Shown in pieces: positions 15,677 to 23,646 of a stretch of 64,000 nucleotides of DNA. Origin of the DNA: Streptomyces pluripotens (GTDB taxonomy: Bacteria > Actinomycetota > Actinomycetes > Streptomycetales > Streptomycetaceae). The notes under the pieces are model-generated. The model had not been told where the DNA came from. It was given only the letters and a program-made list of their open reading frames with translations, and did not search any database. The translations under genes were made by a program, and so were the position numbers. The stretch lies in assembly GCF_000802245.2 (NCBI RefSeq), contig NZ_CP021080.1:310001-374000 (forward strand), written 5' to 3'. Every line of letters begins with the position of its first letter. Positions within the stretch are counted from its first letter, which is position 1.

Positions 15677-16144
15677 GGTGTCTCCGTCGTGAGGAGGTGG
15701 CGGGTGAGGGAACGCGGGTTCGGCTGCTGAGCACTCCTGCGCATGTGCGGCACACCTCCTTGTCGACGAAGCGGGGCCGTGACACTGACACGGCCGGAAA
15801 AAGCTAACTGTTCCTCCAGGCCAATGGCAAGGAGGAATCGGGAGCGGTGCTCGGTCACATGACGGAGGCCGGCGTCCGAGGCTCGAACCCCTCGACCTGG
15901 CCGACAAGGTCCTCCCCTTCGACGCCCGGCCCACCGGTCTGACCAGGAGCGATCACACCGCAGAACACACCGTCAGGACCGAACACCCCCGTTGAACCCT
16001 TCACGCCGGCGCGCGCACGTGAATGACCGAGGATTCGGGGAGTTAAGATCGCAAACTCCTCCATAGGTTTGAGGGTGGGGGGCGACGAGGCACCACGCCC
16101 TCTGGTTCCCTTCGTTCTGTTGTTCCGTACTGCTGTGAGGTCGC
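15677..16144. other. Divergent promoter region without a gene
   Basis: The 468-base gap lies between the tandem-GNAT gene and the PLP decarboxylase gene. No coding frame is convincing. A short lower-GC stretch at about 16040-16070 (GTTAAGATCGCAAACTCC) may contain the decarboxylase promoter. A minus-strand segment near 15860-15890 resembles a tRNA T-arm but cannot be completed to a tRNA. Confidence 0.45.
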
Positions 16145-17563
16145 GTGGTACTGCACCACTCTGGACTCGGTGAGATGTTTGCCCGCTGGTACAGCGAAGA
16201 ATTCTCATCGACTCACACCTTCGCGCACGTGGAAACTTCCCCCTGGGAGGAGGAGTTGGAGACCGCAGCCGCGCAGTTGGCGAAGCTCTTGTCGGAAGGT
16301 GCGGTGGACCAGGCCGATCCTCGTAATTTCGCGCATCAAGTGCCGGTGCCCTCAAAGGCCGCGTTGCTCGGGCTCTTCATGGGGGCGGTGTACCAACAGA
16401 ACCAGGCCGCCCGAGAACTCTCCCCGGTGACGTCCTCGCTTGAGGACCAGGTGATCGAGTCGTATGCGCGCATGCTGGGGCTGGGGCAGGAGGCGTGGGG
16501 GTACCTGTGCTCGGGCGGAACATCAGCGTCCCTGCACGCTGTGTGGACCCACACCAAGCGTGCCGGAGAGTCGTCTGTCGACCTGATCTGTTCACGGGCC
16601 ACGCATGTGAGTGTGGAGCGGATCGCAGGAGCCCTGAAAGGGGTGCGCCTCCAACGGCTGGACTGCGACGCCCACGAGCGGATCGATGTCGGCGCCGTGG
16701 CGCAGGCCGTCAAGGGCTCACTTGTGGCGGGACGGCTGCCTGTGGTCGTCGCCACGTGCGGAACGACCGGTGCAGGGCAGATCGATCCTGTTGCCGACCT
16801 CGTCGAGCTGCGCCGGACGACACCGTTCGTGTTGCACGTGGACGGTGCCTGGGGAGGTTTCCTGGCGACGTTGACCACCACGGGGCGGTTGGGGCGCAGC
16901 ACGCGGGACGTGGCCGCACTCGCGCACGCCGACTCCATCGGCATCGACCCGCACAAGATGGCGTCCATGCCGGTGGGGTGCGGCGTGATCCTGTACCGGG
17001 ACCCGGAACTGCGGGAGCTGGTGCACCGGCAGAGCCCCTACGTCTTCGTCGAGGGAAGGGGACACAGCTACGGACAACTGTCCCTGACGATGTCCCGCAA
17101 CGGGATGTACGCGTCAGCCCACTGGTTGCAGAACCAGGTCTGCCCGCTCACGGCCGAAGGACTGGGAAGCGACGTAGAGCAGATCCTGGAGGGCGCCCGC
17201 ACCCTCGCAGATGAGATGGAGCGGGCCGGGATGCGGCTCCTGTTCGAACCCACCGTAGGAATCGTGGTCTGTGTGCCGGCGAGGGCCACGATGAGCGAAA
17301 CGAACGCGGTGGTCCTGCAGGTGGCGGCCGAATGTCTGTGGCACGACGAGCGACCCACGCAGAGCCTGCCAACGATCAGTACGTACCGGATCACCGCTCC
17401 GGCGGTGCTGGAACGGATCGGCCGTGAAACCGGTGTCGTGCGTGACACCGGCGAACTGCACGCGTTCCGCATGGTCGTGGCCAGCCCCCCGCGCCCCGGA
17501 TTTCGACCCCACGCCATGGCAGTGGCCCGGGGTCTCACACAGCGCTGCACCAGGCTGCGCTGA
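16145..17563 (+). CDS. PLP-dependent group II decarboxylase
   Basis: The 472-residue protein belongs to the group II pyridoxal-phosphate decarboxylases (glutamate, aromatic amino acid, histidine or diaminobutyrate types). K271 in SIGIDPHKMASMP is the Schiff-base lysine, D233 in HVDGAWGGF is the aspartate that contacts the PLP nitrogen, and the ATCGTTGAG region holds the cofactor. A GTG start follows GAGG at suitable spacing. The gene stands alone, without an antiporter or adjacent biosynthetic genes, so the amino acid substrate cannot be assigned. The N-terminus is shorter than in human-type AADC proteins. Confidence 0.9.
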   Translation: MVLHHSGLGEMFARWYSEEFSSTHTFAHVETSPWEEELETAAAQLAKLLSEGAVDQADPRNFAHQVPVPSKAALLGLFMGAVYQQNQAARELSPVTSSLEDQVIESYARMLGLGQEAWGYLCSGGTSASLHAVWTHTKRAGESSVDLICSRATHVSVERIAGALKGVRLQRLDCDAHERIDVGAVAQAVKGSLVAGRLPVVVATCGTTGAGQIDPVADLVELRRTTPFVLHVDGAWGGFLATLTTTGRLGRSTRDVAALAHADSIGIDPHKMASMPVGCGVILYRDPELRELVHRQSPYVFVEGRGHSYGQLSLTMSRNGMYASAHWLQNQVCPLTAEGLGSDVEQILEGARTLADEMERAGMRLLFEPTVGIVVCVPARATMSETNAVVLQVAAECLWHDERPTQSLPTISTYRITAPAVLERIGRETGVVRDTGELHAFRMVVASPPRPGFRPHAMAVARGLTQRCTRLR

Positions 17564-17635
17564 GCGCACCGGGCCGGGCACATGTCGGAGGGTGACCGCC
17601 GCCCGCCTGGAGAGGCTACCGGCTCCGGCCGCCGG

Positions 17636-17652
17636 TCCCGGTCCCACCGGGA
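17636..17652 (+). terminator. Short GC hairpin after decarboxylase
   Basis: TCCCGGT and ACCGGGA pair around a CCC loop. It lies 72 bases beyond the decarboxylase stop, just before the dyads controlling the next operon. With a 7-bp stem and no U-tract it is a weak terminator candidate. Confidence 0.45.
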
Positions 17653-17672
17653 ACATCCCCGACCCGCCGATC

Positions 17673-17709
17673 GTCTACAGTTCCGTAGACCGTCTACTGT
17701 GCTGTAGTC
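17673..17709. promoter_or_regulatory. Two tandem GTCTAC dyads upstream of PAP2/two-component operon
   Basis: The first dyad is GTCTAC-AGTTCC-GTAGAC (perfect arms); the second is GTCTAC-TGTGCT-GTAGTC (5 of 6 pairs). They are spaced exactly 19 bases apart. The pair lies 47 bases upstream of the first ATG of the operon and is lower in GC than its surroundings, as promoters often are. It may bind the response regulator of the operon or a BlaI/MecI-type repressor, whose sites also have CTACA-type arms. Confidence 0.6.
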
Positions 17710-17755
17710 GTTCGTTGGCGTCGTTCGCCGCCACAGCGATCTCGAGGAAGGGCCC

Positions 17756-18085
17756 ATGACCGCATCGCTGCACCTCGCGTCGCAGTTCGCCGTGAACGCT
17801 CCCGAAGCCCGGCCCGCCGGCCGGGCGACAGCACGAGCGATCCTCGCACTCGACGGATCGCCCATCGACGGTGCCACGTACATCGATGCGATGCGCCCGG
17901 CACAGTGCTCGCCGGGCCGGCCGGCCGGTGCGGCCTCCCTCCGGTCGAACCGCGGGCTCGCGCCGTTCGCCCCCCTCTGCGGGCTCATGACGCTGAAGGC
18001 CGCACTCGTGCTGCGGCAACGTTCCACGGCCCCGGCGCGGTTGCTCGCCACCAGGTCGCCGGACGCGCTGCTGGTCACCGCATGA
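17756..18085 (+). CDS. Small hypothetical protein, first gene of PAP2/two-component operon
   Basis: This 109-residue protein has no recognised domain. It is preceded by a strong GAGGAAGG site ten bases before its ATG, and its stop overlaps the start of the PAP2 gene (ATGA), so it is very likely translated and coupled. The sequence is alanine- and arginine-rich, without a signal peptide or clear membrane helix. It could be a small regulatory or accessory protein. The coding call rests on the ribosome site and coupling, not on homology. Confidence 0.6.
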   Translation: MTASLHLASQFAVNAPEARPAGRATARAILALDGSPIDGATYIDAMRPAQCSPGRPAGAASLRSNRGLAPFAPLCGLMTLKAALVLRQRSTAPARLLATRSPDALLVTA

Positions 18086-18795
18086 GCCGCGGTGCGGCCT
18101 TCCGTCCCACCGGACGCATCGGCCTCGGCGCGTGGATCGTGTTCGGTGCGCTGACCGTGCTGGTCACGGTTCAGGCCGGACGGGCACTCGGGCCGGACGC
18201 CACCTTCCTGTCCTGGTCGGTCGGGCACCGTCCCCAGGCGGCACGGATCACGGCCCGCGGCCTGACCGCCACCGGGACCGGCGTCGTCCCCTACGCCCTG
18301 GCCCTGCTGGCCGGCCTGGTCGCCGGACGCACGGCACGGCACCGGCTGCGCGCCGTCGGCCTGTGCGTTGCCTGTCTGGCCGTGGGACAAGCCCTGCGGT
18401 ACGGGGTGATGGAGCTCGTCCACCGCGCCCGCCCGCCGCACGCGGACTGGGCCACGCACGCCACCGGCTACTCCTTCCCCTCGGGCCACAGCACCACATC
18501 GGCCATCGCCGCCGGACTGCTGATCATCGCGGTCACCCTGCGTGCTCCGCGCGGATCGGCGTCATTGCGGGTCGTCATCGCCTGCTGGGGTGCGTCCGTC
18601 GGACTGACCCGGATCTATCTGGGCGTGCACTGGTTCACCGATGTCGTCGGCGGCTGGCTGTTCGCCATGGGCTGGCTGGGAGTGTGCCTGTGGTCGGTGG
18701 CACGGTGGCTGCCCGAACCGTTCATCGCGGGCCCGGCCCGCCGCTTTCCCGAAGGGCAGACGGAGAAGCATGCGCCCGAAGATCCTGGTCGTTGA
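18082..18795 (+). CDS. PAP2 family membrane phosphatase
   Basis: The 237-residue integral membrane protein carries the three PAP2 signatures. Motif 1 is degenerate in its lysine part but has HRARPPHADW; motif 2 is YSFPSGHSTTSA with the catalytic histidine; motif 3 is TRIYLGVHWFTDVVGG with the second histidine and aspartate. Enzymes of this family remove phosphate from phosphatidic acid or undecaprenyl pyrophosphate at the outer membrane face. It overlaps the response-regulator gene by 26 bases, which links lipid dephosphorylation with the two-component system. Confidence 0.92.
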   Translation: MSRGAAFRPTGRIGLGAWIVFGALTVLVTVQAGRALGPDATFLSWSVGHRPQAARITARGLTATGTGVVPYALALLAGLVAGRTARHRLRAVGLCVACLAVGQALRYGVMELVHRARPPHADWATHATGYSFPSGHSTTSAIAAGLLIIAVTLRAPRGSASLRVVIACWGASVGLTRIYLGVHWFTDVVGGWLFAMGWLGVCLWSVARWLPEPFIAGPARRFPEGQTEKHAPEDPGR

Positions 18796-19432
18796 GGACG
18801 ACCACGCCCTGCGAGGGGTGCTGTGCCGAGGTCTGGTGGAAGAGGATTTCGATCCTGTCCTCGCCGCCGATGGTGCCGCCGCCCTGCGGCTGACCAGCGC
18901 CGATGTCACGGCGGCCATCCTGGACGTCGGGCTGCCGGACGCGGATGGCAGGGACGTGTGCCAGGCCATGCGCGCCAATGGCTTCCACGCTCCGGTCATC
19001 TTCCTCACCGCCCGGCACCGGCTCACCGACCGACTGTCCGGATTCTCTGCCGGAGGTGACGACTACCTGCCCAAACCGTTCCACCTGGCCGAACTCGCGG
19101 CCCGTCTGAGAGCCGCGCTTCGCCGGGCCACACCGCGGCCGGCGGCCACGGCGGACGGCCTCGTCCTGGACGCGGTCGGGCACAACGCAACCGTGCACGG
19201 TGTCCCTCTCGCCCTGTCCCCGACGGAATTTCGCCTCCTGGCCACTCTCGCCGCCGGAGAGGGGGCCTTCGTACGCCGCCGCGCGCTGATCCGGGCGGGC
19301 TGGCCCGAAGGAGCGCACGTCCTCGACAACACCCTGGACCAGTACCTGACCCGGCTGCGCCGCAAGCTGCGTGAGGCGGGCAGCGGCCTGACCATCGGCA
19401 CGGCACGCGGAATCGGACACCGGCTGTCATGA
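18770..19432 (+). CDS. OmpR/PhoB family response regulator
   Basis: This 220-residue regulator has a receiver domain with acidic pair E9-D10-D11 (VVEDDHAL), phospho-acceptor D52 (AILDVGLPD) and K102 (LPKPF). The C-terminal winged helix reads LSPTEFRLLATLAAGEGAFV, then LDNTLDQYLTRLRRKLREAG. The ATG lies inside the PAP2 gene end. A histidine kinase follows with an ATGA overlap. The nearby GTCTAC dyads are a plausible target. All phosphorylation residues are present. Confidence 0.95.
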   Translation: MRPKILVVEDDHALRGVLCRGLVEEDFDPVLAADGAAALRLTSADVTAAILDVGLPDADGRDVCQAMRANGFHAPVIFLTARHRLTDRLSGFSAGGDDYLPKPFHLAELAARLRAALRRATPRPAATADGLVLDAVGHNATVHGVPLALSPTEFRLLATLAAGEGAFVRRRALIRAGWPEGAHVLDNTLDQYLTRLRRKLREAGSGLTIGTARGIGHRLS

Positions 19433-20802
19433 AGTCCGTCCTGCGCCGTCTGGCTCCCCGCACCCTGCGCGGCCGGCTGTCACTGGCAGCGGTGGCCACC
19501 GCTGCGCTCCTGATGACCGTGCTGACCGTGGTCTTCCACGTCATGGTGGATCGACATCTCAGGCACCAGGCCGACGACGAGCTGCGGCGCCGGGCGGCGG
19601 TCGCCGCCGCGACCGTCGACACCCGAGGACCGCGAGTGCGCATTCTCGAAACCCCCAACGACCAGCTCCTCGACGCGAACACGTGGATCTACACCGGGGC
19701 AGACCTGATCGAAAAACCGCCGTCCACCACGACTCACAGCCCACTGACCAGGGCCGCGGAACGGCTCGCCGCCCAGCAGCGGCACGCCTGCACGACCGTC
19801 GGCACCGCACGCCGCCACTCCGTCCGACTGTGCTCCCAGCCCTTGCACGGCGATCGGACTGTCACCGTCGTGACGGCCCTGGACCTCGCCCCGTACCGCG
19901 GCTCGGCCGACACCCTGCTCCTGGGCTCGCTGATCCTGGACGCCGCGATGCTCGTGTGCACCTACGCGCTGACCCGGCTCGCCGTCAGCCGGGCGCTGCG
20001 TCCGGTGCGGACCATGACCGACCAGGCCACCCAGCGCGGCGCCGTGGCGTGCACCGAACGCTTCGACACAGAAGGGCTCCCGGCCGAACTCGCCCGCCTG
20101 GGCATCTCGCTCGACGCCCTACTGGACCGGGTGAGGACCGTACTGCGCCATGAGCAGCAGTTGACCGGAGAGCTCTCCCACGAACTGCGCACCCCCCTCA
20201 CGCGCATCATCATCGAGCTCGACTGGTGGCGGGCCCGCCCCCGCACGGACGAAGAGACCCGCGCCACGCACGAGGTGATCAGCGAGGCCGCCCAGTCCAT
20301 GCGGACCATCTGCGACACACTGCTCCACCAGGCCCGTGAAGGTGCGCAGGACCCCTCGGCCGCTCCTGGCACGACCGATGTCGCGACCGTCCTCGAACGC
20401 CTGCTCCAGCACCTCGACCCGTCGGGCCCGGTGCTGACCGTACTGGAGGCCGCGGAGCCGGGGCTGGAGGCGGGGGCCGGGTCCGCCCTGCTCGAACGCA
20501 TCGTCAGCCCCCTGCTGTCCAATGCCGTCCGCTACGCCCGCTCCAGCGTGACCGTGTCCGCCCGGCGCGATGCGGATGCGGTACGGATCCATGTCACCGA
20601 CGACGGCCCCGGCGTACCGCAGGCGTTCTTGGACGAACTGTTCCACCCCGGCCGGCGCGCCGACTCCGGCGACGGCCACGACGGAGCGGGCCTGGGACTG
20701 GCGCTCGCACGACGCCTGGCCCGGTCCGTCGGCGGCGAGGTGTCCTACGACGCCGGACACGCTCCCGGGGCCCGGTTCACCGTCAGCCTGCCCGCCGGCT
20801 GA
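19429..20802 (+). CDS. Sensor histidine kinase
   Basis: The 457-residue kinase has a membrane helix at about residues 18-40 and an extracytoplasmic domain of about 100 residues. A second helix (LLLGSLILDAAMLVCTYAL) and a HAMP segment follow. The HisKA box is ELSHELRTPLTRI, with the phosphorylated histidine. The ATPase domain shows NAVRYARSSV (N box), TDDGPGVPQAFLDELF (G1) and GAGLGLALARRL (G2). Its start overlaps the response-regulator stop, so the pair is translationally coupled. The sensor domain has two cysteines (HACTTV and RLCSQP) that could form a disulfide; the signal is unknown. Confidence 0.95.
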   Translation: MKSVLRRLAPRTLRGRLSLAAVATAALLMTVLTVVFHVMVDRHLRHQADDELRRRAAVAAATVDTRGPRVRILETPNDQLLDANTWIYTGADLIEKPPSTTTHSPLTRAAERLAAQQRHACTTVGTARRHSVRLCSQPLHGDRTVTVVTALDLAPYRGSADTLLLGSLILDAAMLVCTYALTRLAVSRALRPVRTMTDQATQRGAVACTERFDTEGLPAELARLGISLDALLDRVRTVLRHEQQLTGELSHELRTPLTRIIIELDWWRARPRTDEETRATHEVISEAAQSMRTICDTLLHQAREGAQDPSAAPGTTDVATVLERLLQHLDPSGPVLTVLEAAEPGLEAGAGSALLERIVSPLLSNAVRYARSSVTVSARRDADAVRIHVTDDGPGVPQAFLDELFHPGRRADSGDGHDGAGLGLALARRLARSVGGEVSYDAGHAPGARFTVSLPAG

Positions 20803-20955
20803 CCGGCTCCGCCCCGTGTGCACAGGGCTCCACCGCGCACAGGGCTCCCACTGGCTGACCACTCTGCGCGGAGCGAACATGTCGCGGCAGGTGCCGGCTC
20901 AGGGACAAAACGCACCACGAGGAGCACCGGCGCCCCGCCCCACCTGCGGTTCGTC

Positions 20956-21735
20956 CTACCGTTCGGTGTCCCGGCGGGACACCGCCAGGAAACCGACGAA
21001 GCAAGCGATGGCCACCGTCCAGGCGAGGGTGACCGGCCCCAGCCCCAGTCCGAGACCTCCCCGGGCGTGCCCGAGCGCCATCCAGTCAGCGAGGGAGGCA
21101 CCGAGCGGGCGGGTGATCACGTAGGCGGTCCAGAAGGCTGTCACGGCGTTCAGGCCCATGAAACGGTGGGCTACCGCGGGCACGCAGATGGCGACGGCGA
21201 AGAGGACGACCGAACCGAGGTAGCCCATGCCGGCGGTTGCCGACAGGTCGCCGGCAGCGGTGCCGAGGGCGAAGGTGGCGAGGACGGCCGCCCAGTAGAA
21301 GGCCTCACGCCTGCGGGTCCGGATGCCGTGGATGGACAACGTCCGCTCACTGGCGTACCACAGGGCGAACACGGCGACCAGCGCGGTGAGGAAGAGCGGC
21401 GTGGACACCGCGTAGGAGACGCCGAGGCCCACGTGCAGGACGTCAGCAGCCATCGTGCCGAACACACTGACCATGACGACGGCGGTCCAATACACCCACG
21501 CGGTGTACCGGCGGACGGCGAACTGCGCGGCCAGGGACGCCGCCAGGGCGAGACCGCCGAGCGCGACCGCCGGCACCGGGCCGAGTCGACGGGCCAGGAA
21601 GTCCGACGCGGTCTCCCCCATGCCGGTGGTGAGCACCTTGATGATCCAGAAGTAGAGGGTCACTTCCGGCACCTTGTTGGCCATGGCACGGAGGGGGGCA
21701 AGCGGGCGGTCTTCAAGGAGGTGCTCTGTGGTCAT
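20956..21735 (-). CDS. Multipass membrane protein, COG4705-like
   Basis: The 259-residue protein has seven to eight hydrophobic helices and repeated acidic/aromatic motifs of the COG4705 family: KVPEVTLYFWIIKVLTTGMG then ETASDFLA, VSVFGTMAADVLHVGLGV, ALGTAAGDLSATAGMGY and YVITRPLGASLADWMA. The repeated T-x-G-(D/E)-(T/L)-x-(S/A)-D pattern within the helices suggests an ion or metabolite path. The ATG used here starts just before the first helix; a GTG 12 codons upstream is possible. It stands alone. Function unproven. Confidence 0.8.
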   Translation of the reverse strand: MTTEHLLEDRPLAPLRAMANKVPEVTLYFWIIKVLTTGMGETASDFLARRLGPVPAVALGGLALAASLAAQFAVRRYTAWVYWTAVVMVSVFGTMAADVLHVGLGVSYAVSTPLFLTALVAVFALWYASERTLSIHGIRTRRREAFYWAAVLATFALGTAAGDLSATAGMGYLGSVVLFAVAICVPAVAHRFMGLNAVTAFWTAYVITRPLGASLADWMALGHARGGLGLGLGPVTLAWTVAIACFVGFLAVSRRDTER

Positions 21736-22043
21736 GAGGCGCACGATGACACGGTGAACTGGTGTTGCCACAGATGTCTTTGCTGTTGTTTTGACGGTTC
21801 CGGGGCATGAGTTTCACAACCGCGCGGACAACCTGACAGCAACCTGAACGTCTTGGTGAAATCCCTGGTCATGTGGCTGGTCTAGCGATACGGCGGGCTT
21901 TGGCGTGGCCTGCCCGCCGCTGGCCCGTCGGAACCGCGTGCTTCCGACGGGCCAGGTCCGACGCCCGAACGCCGGTGGGGCCGAAGACCGCGGTGGGGAC
22001 CGCGTCTGTGCACGCGGTCCCCACCGGTACACGGGAGGGCGAC

Positions 22044-22490
22044 TCAGGAGCGGCGCCTGGCCATCTGCCCCAGCACGCTCGTGGCAGCGGCGAGCGCCAC
22101 GGCGAGGCCGCCGATCACGACGTTGCTGACGACCACCATCGCGGGGTGCGACGTCCTGGCACCGGACACCGCGAAGGGGGCGATGATGGTCCACAGCCCG
22201 ATCGCGACGGCCGCCCAGCTCATCGCGTGCGTCCGCTCGAAGGCGGAGCCGAAACCGCCGCCCATGAAGAACGCGAAGGCGAGCCCGGCGATCAGGTTGC
22301 TGACGGCCAGCGCCGGCAGGGTTGCGTTGAAGCCCACGATCCAGGCCGATGCCGCCAGGTACAGGCCGGCCAGCAGGGCGAACCCTTCCAGCACCTGCGC
22401 TGTCACTGTCGTCGTCGCCCGCTCGGAGCTGGCACGCAGCGTAAGGATGTCCGGGTGTTCCTCGATACCCGGGAGTGTGCGTTCAGTCAC
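22044..22490 (-). CDS. SPW repeat membrane protein
   Basis: The 148-residue protein contains four hydrophobic helices arranged as two repeats with SPW-like motifs: ASAWIVGFN in the first and GLWTIIAPF in the second. The SPW family consists of small membrane proteins of unknown function that are common in actinobacteria and bacteroidetes. The N-terminal 30 residues form a charged cytoplasmic start. The gene is isolated, with a low-GC promoter-like region upstream. Confidence 0.85.
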   Translation of the reverse strand: MTERTLPGIEEHPDILTLRASSERATTTVTAQVLEGFALLAGLYLAASAWIVGFNATLPALAVSNLIAGLAFAFFMGGGFGSAFERTHAMSWAAVAIGLWTIIAPFAVSGARTSHPAMVVVSNVVIGGLAVALAAATSVLGQMARRRS

Positions 22491-22984
22491 GTCAGACGCC
22501 TCCTGCCATGTCTGACCTACTGCGCTGGTATCACAGTGGGCGAAGTGAACTTGACCGAAAGTGGCGATTTACCCGCTTCTGTAAATATGGTGCGCCGCGG
22601 ACGTCCCGCTGTCGCGGGCCAAATGGCCCCCTCTTATGTCCTGTTTATACCCAGACGCCCTATATGCCGATTCTGCCCGTCTCTGCTACGCCTCCTCGGA
22701 CACGCCTCCTCGGACACGCCTCCCCGGATGCGTCTGGCCGGATGCGTCTGGCCGGCTCGTGGCCGAGGCCGTCCTTGCGTCGGGTGACGGACAAGAGCCC
22801 CGGGCCGGGGACGGCGACCAGCCGCAAGGCCGTCGTCGGCGCCGGTCCCGGCCCGATCGTGCCGGGGCCAGGGACGGCGACCTGGCTTCCGAACCCCGCA
22901 CGGGTGTCAACGGCCGGGCACGGTTCAGCGGCAGCGTGTCGGGCCGGCGACGCGGACTCCGCCCAGTGCCCCAGCACGACGGGC
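22491..22984. other. Intergenic region with promoter-like and repeated DNA
   Basis: The gap lies between the SPW gene start and the ABC ATPase gene end. Around 22540-22600 it drops to lower GC (GATTTACCCGCTTCTGTAAA), which suits the SPW promoter. Around 22688-22757 it holds the 14-bp degenerate repeats described separately. No gene was seen. Confidence 0.45.
22688..22757. repeat. Five degenerate 14-bp tandem repeats
   Basis: The units are CGCCTCCTCGGACA (two copies), CGCCTCCCCGGATG, CGTCTGGCCGGATG and CGTCTGGCCGGCTC. Neighbouring units differ by gradual changes, as in a drifting minisatellite. The array is non-coding as far as can be seen and lies downstream of the ABC ATPase gene. Confidence 0.75.
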
Positions 22985-23635
22985 TCAGGGCGTCCTGCGG
23001 CGCTCCAGTTCGCCCGCCTCGCCGCTGAAGACGACCACACCACGCCGCAGCTCGTAGACGATCGGCGCACTGGCCCGCAGCAGGGGCGGCAAGCGTTGCT
23101 CGGCGATGACCACACAGGCGTGGAGCGAGCCGAGCAACTCGTACGTGCGGGCCGCCACCGCCCGCGACATGCCCTGTACGGGCTCGTCCACGAGCACCAC
23201 ACGCGCGCCCGCCAACAACGCGCGGGACAGGGCGAGCATGCGCTGTTCACCGCCCGAAAGGGTGCCGGCCCGGCGCCCGAGCAGGGGCTCCAGCTGCGGG
23301 TAGGCCGCCAGCGCGGGGGCGGGCGCGGGGGCGGCGAGTTCGAGGTTCTCCCGCACGGTGAGGGAGCCGAAGACCGCCTGCCGCTCGGGCACCAGACACA
23401 ACCCGCGCCGTGCCCGTTCGTAGGCCGGCGTCCGGGTGATGTCGGTGCCGTCCCACACCACCGTGCCGCCGACCAGGGGCACCGTCCCGGCCAACGCCCG
23501 CAGGACCGTCGAACGGCCGGAGCCGTTGCGCCCCAACAGCACCGTCATCCCTGGACCGGGAGCGGTCAGGGTGACGCCGTGCAGGGCCTCCAGGGGGCCG
23601 TAGCGCACGCGTGCCTGCCGCAGCGAGATCGTCAC
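22985..23635 (-). CDS. ABC ATPase, branched-chain amino acid (LivF) type, Walker A Arg
   Basis: This 216-residue ATPase resembles LivF: ARVRYGPLEALHGVTLTAP, LVPERQAVFGSLTVRENLEL, signature LSGGEQRMLALSRALL, Walker B ARVVLVDEP. In the Walker A motif, however, the invariant lysine is replaced: LLGRNGSGRSTVLRA, with R where GKST is normal. The H-loop has changed too, with a VVIAEQ segment in place of the usual H. Such a protein would bind ATP poorly or hydrolyse it slowly. It lies 11 bases downstream of a second ATPase with the same replacement. No permease or binding protein gene is present. Confidence 0.85.
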   Translation of the reverse strand: MTISLRQARVRYGPLEALHGVTLTAPGPGMTVLLGRNGSGRSTVLRALAGTVPLVGGTVVWDGTDITRTPAYERARRGLCLVPERQAVFGSLTVRENLELAAPAPAPALAAYPQLEPLLGRRAGTLSGGEQRMLALSRALLAGARVVLVDEPVQGMSRAVAARTYELLGSLHACVVIAEQRLPPLLRASAPIVYELRRGVVVFSGEAGELERRRTP

Positions 23636-23646
23636 GCGCCTGCCTC

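Noticed and set aside
15855..15900. Segment resembling a tRNA T-arm (GGTTCGAGCC on the minus strand)
   Set aside because: The stem has only four to five pairs with an eight-base loop, and no anticodon or D-arm could be placed upstream. It is not supported as a tRNA or attachment site.
17905..18081. Upstream extension of the PAP2 frame
   Set aside because: It would overlap the small first gene almost completely. The ATG in the ATGA overlap gives a protein of normal PAP2 length.
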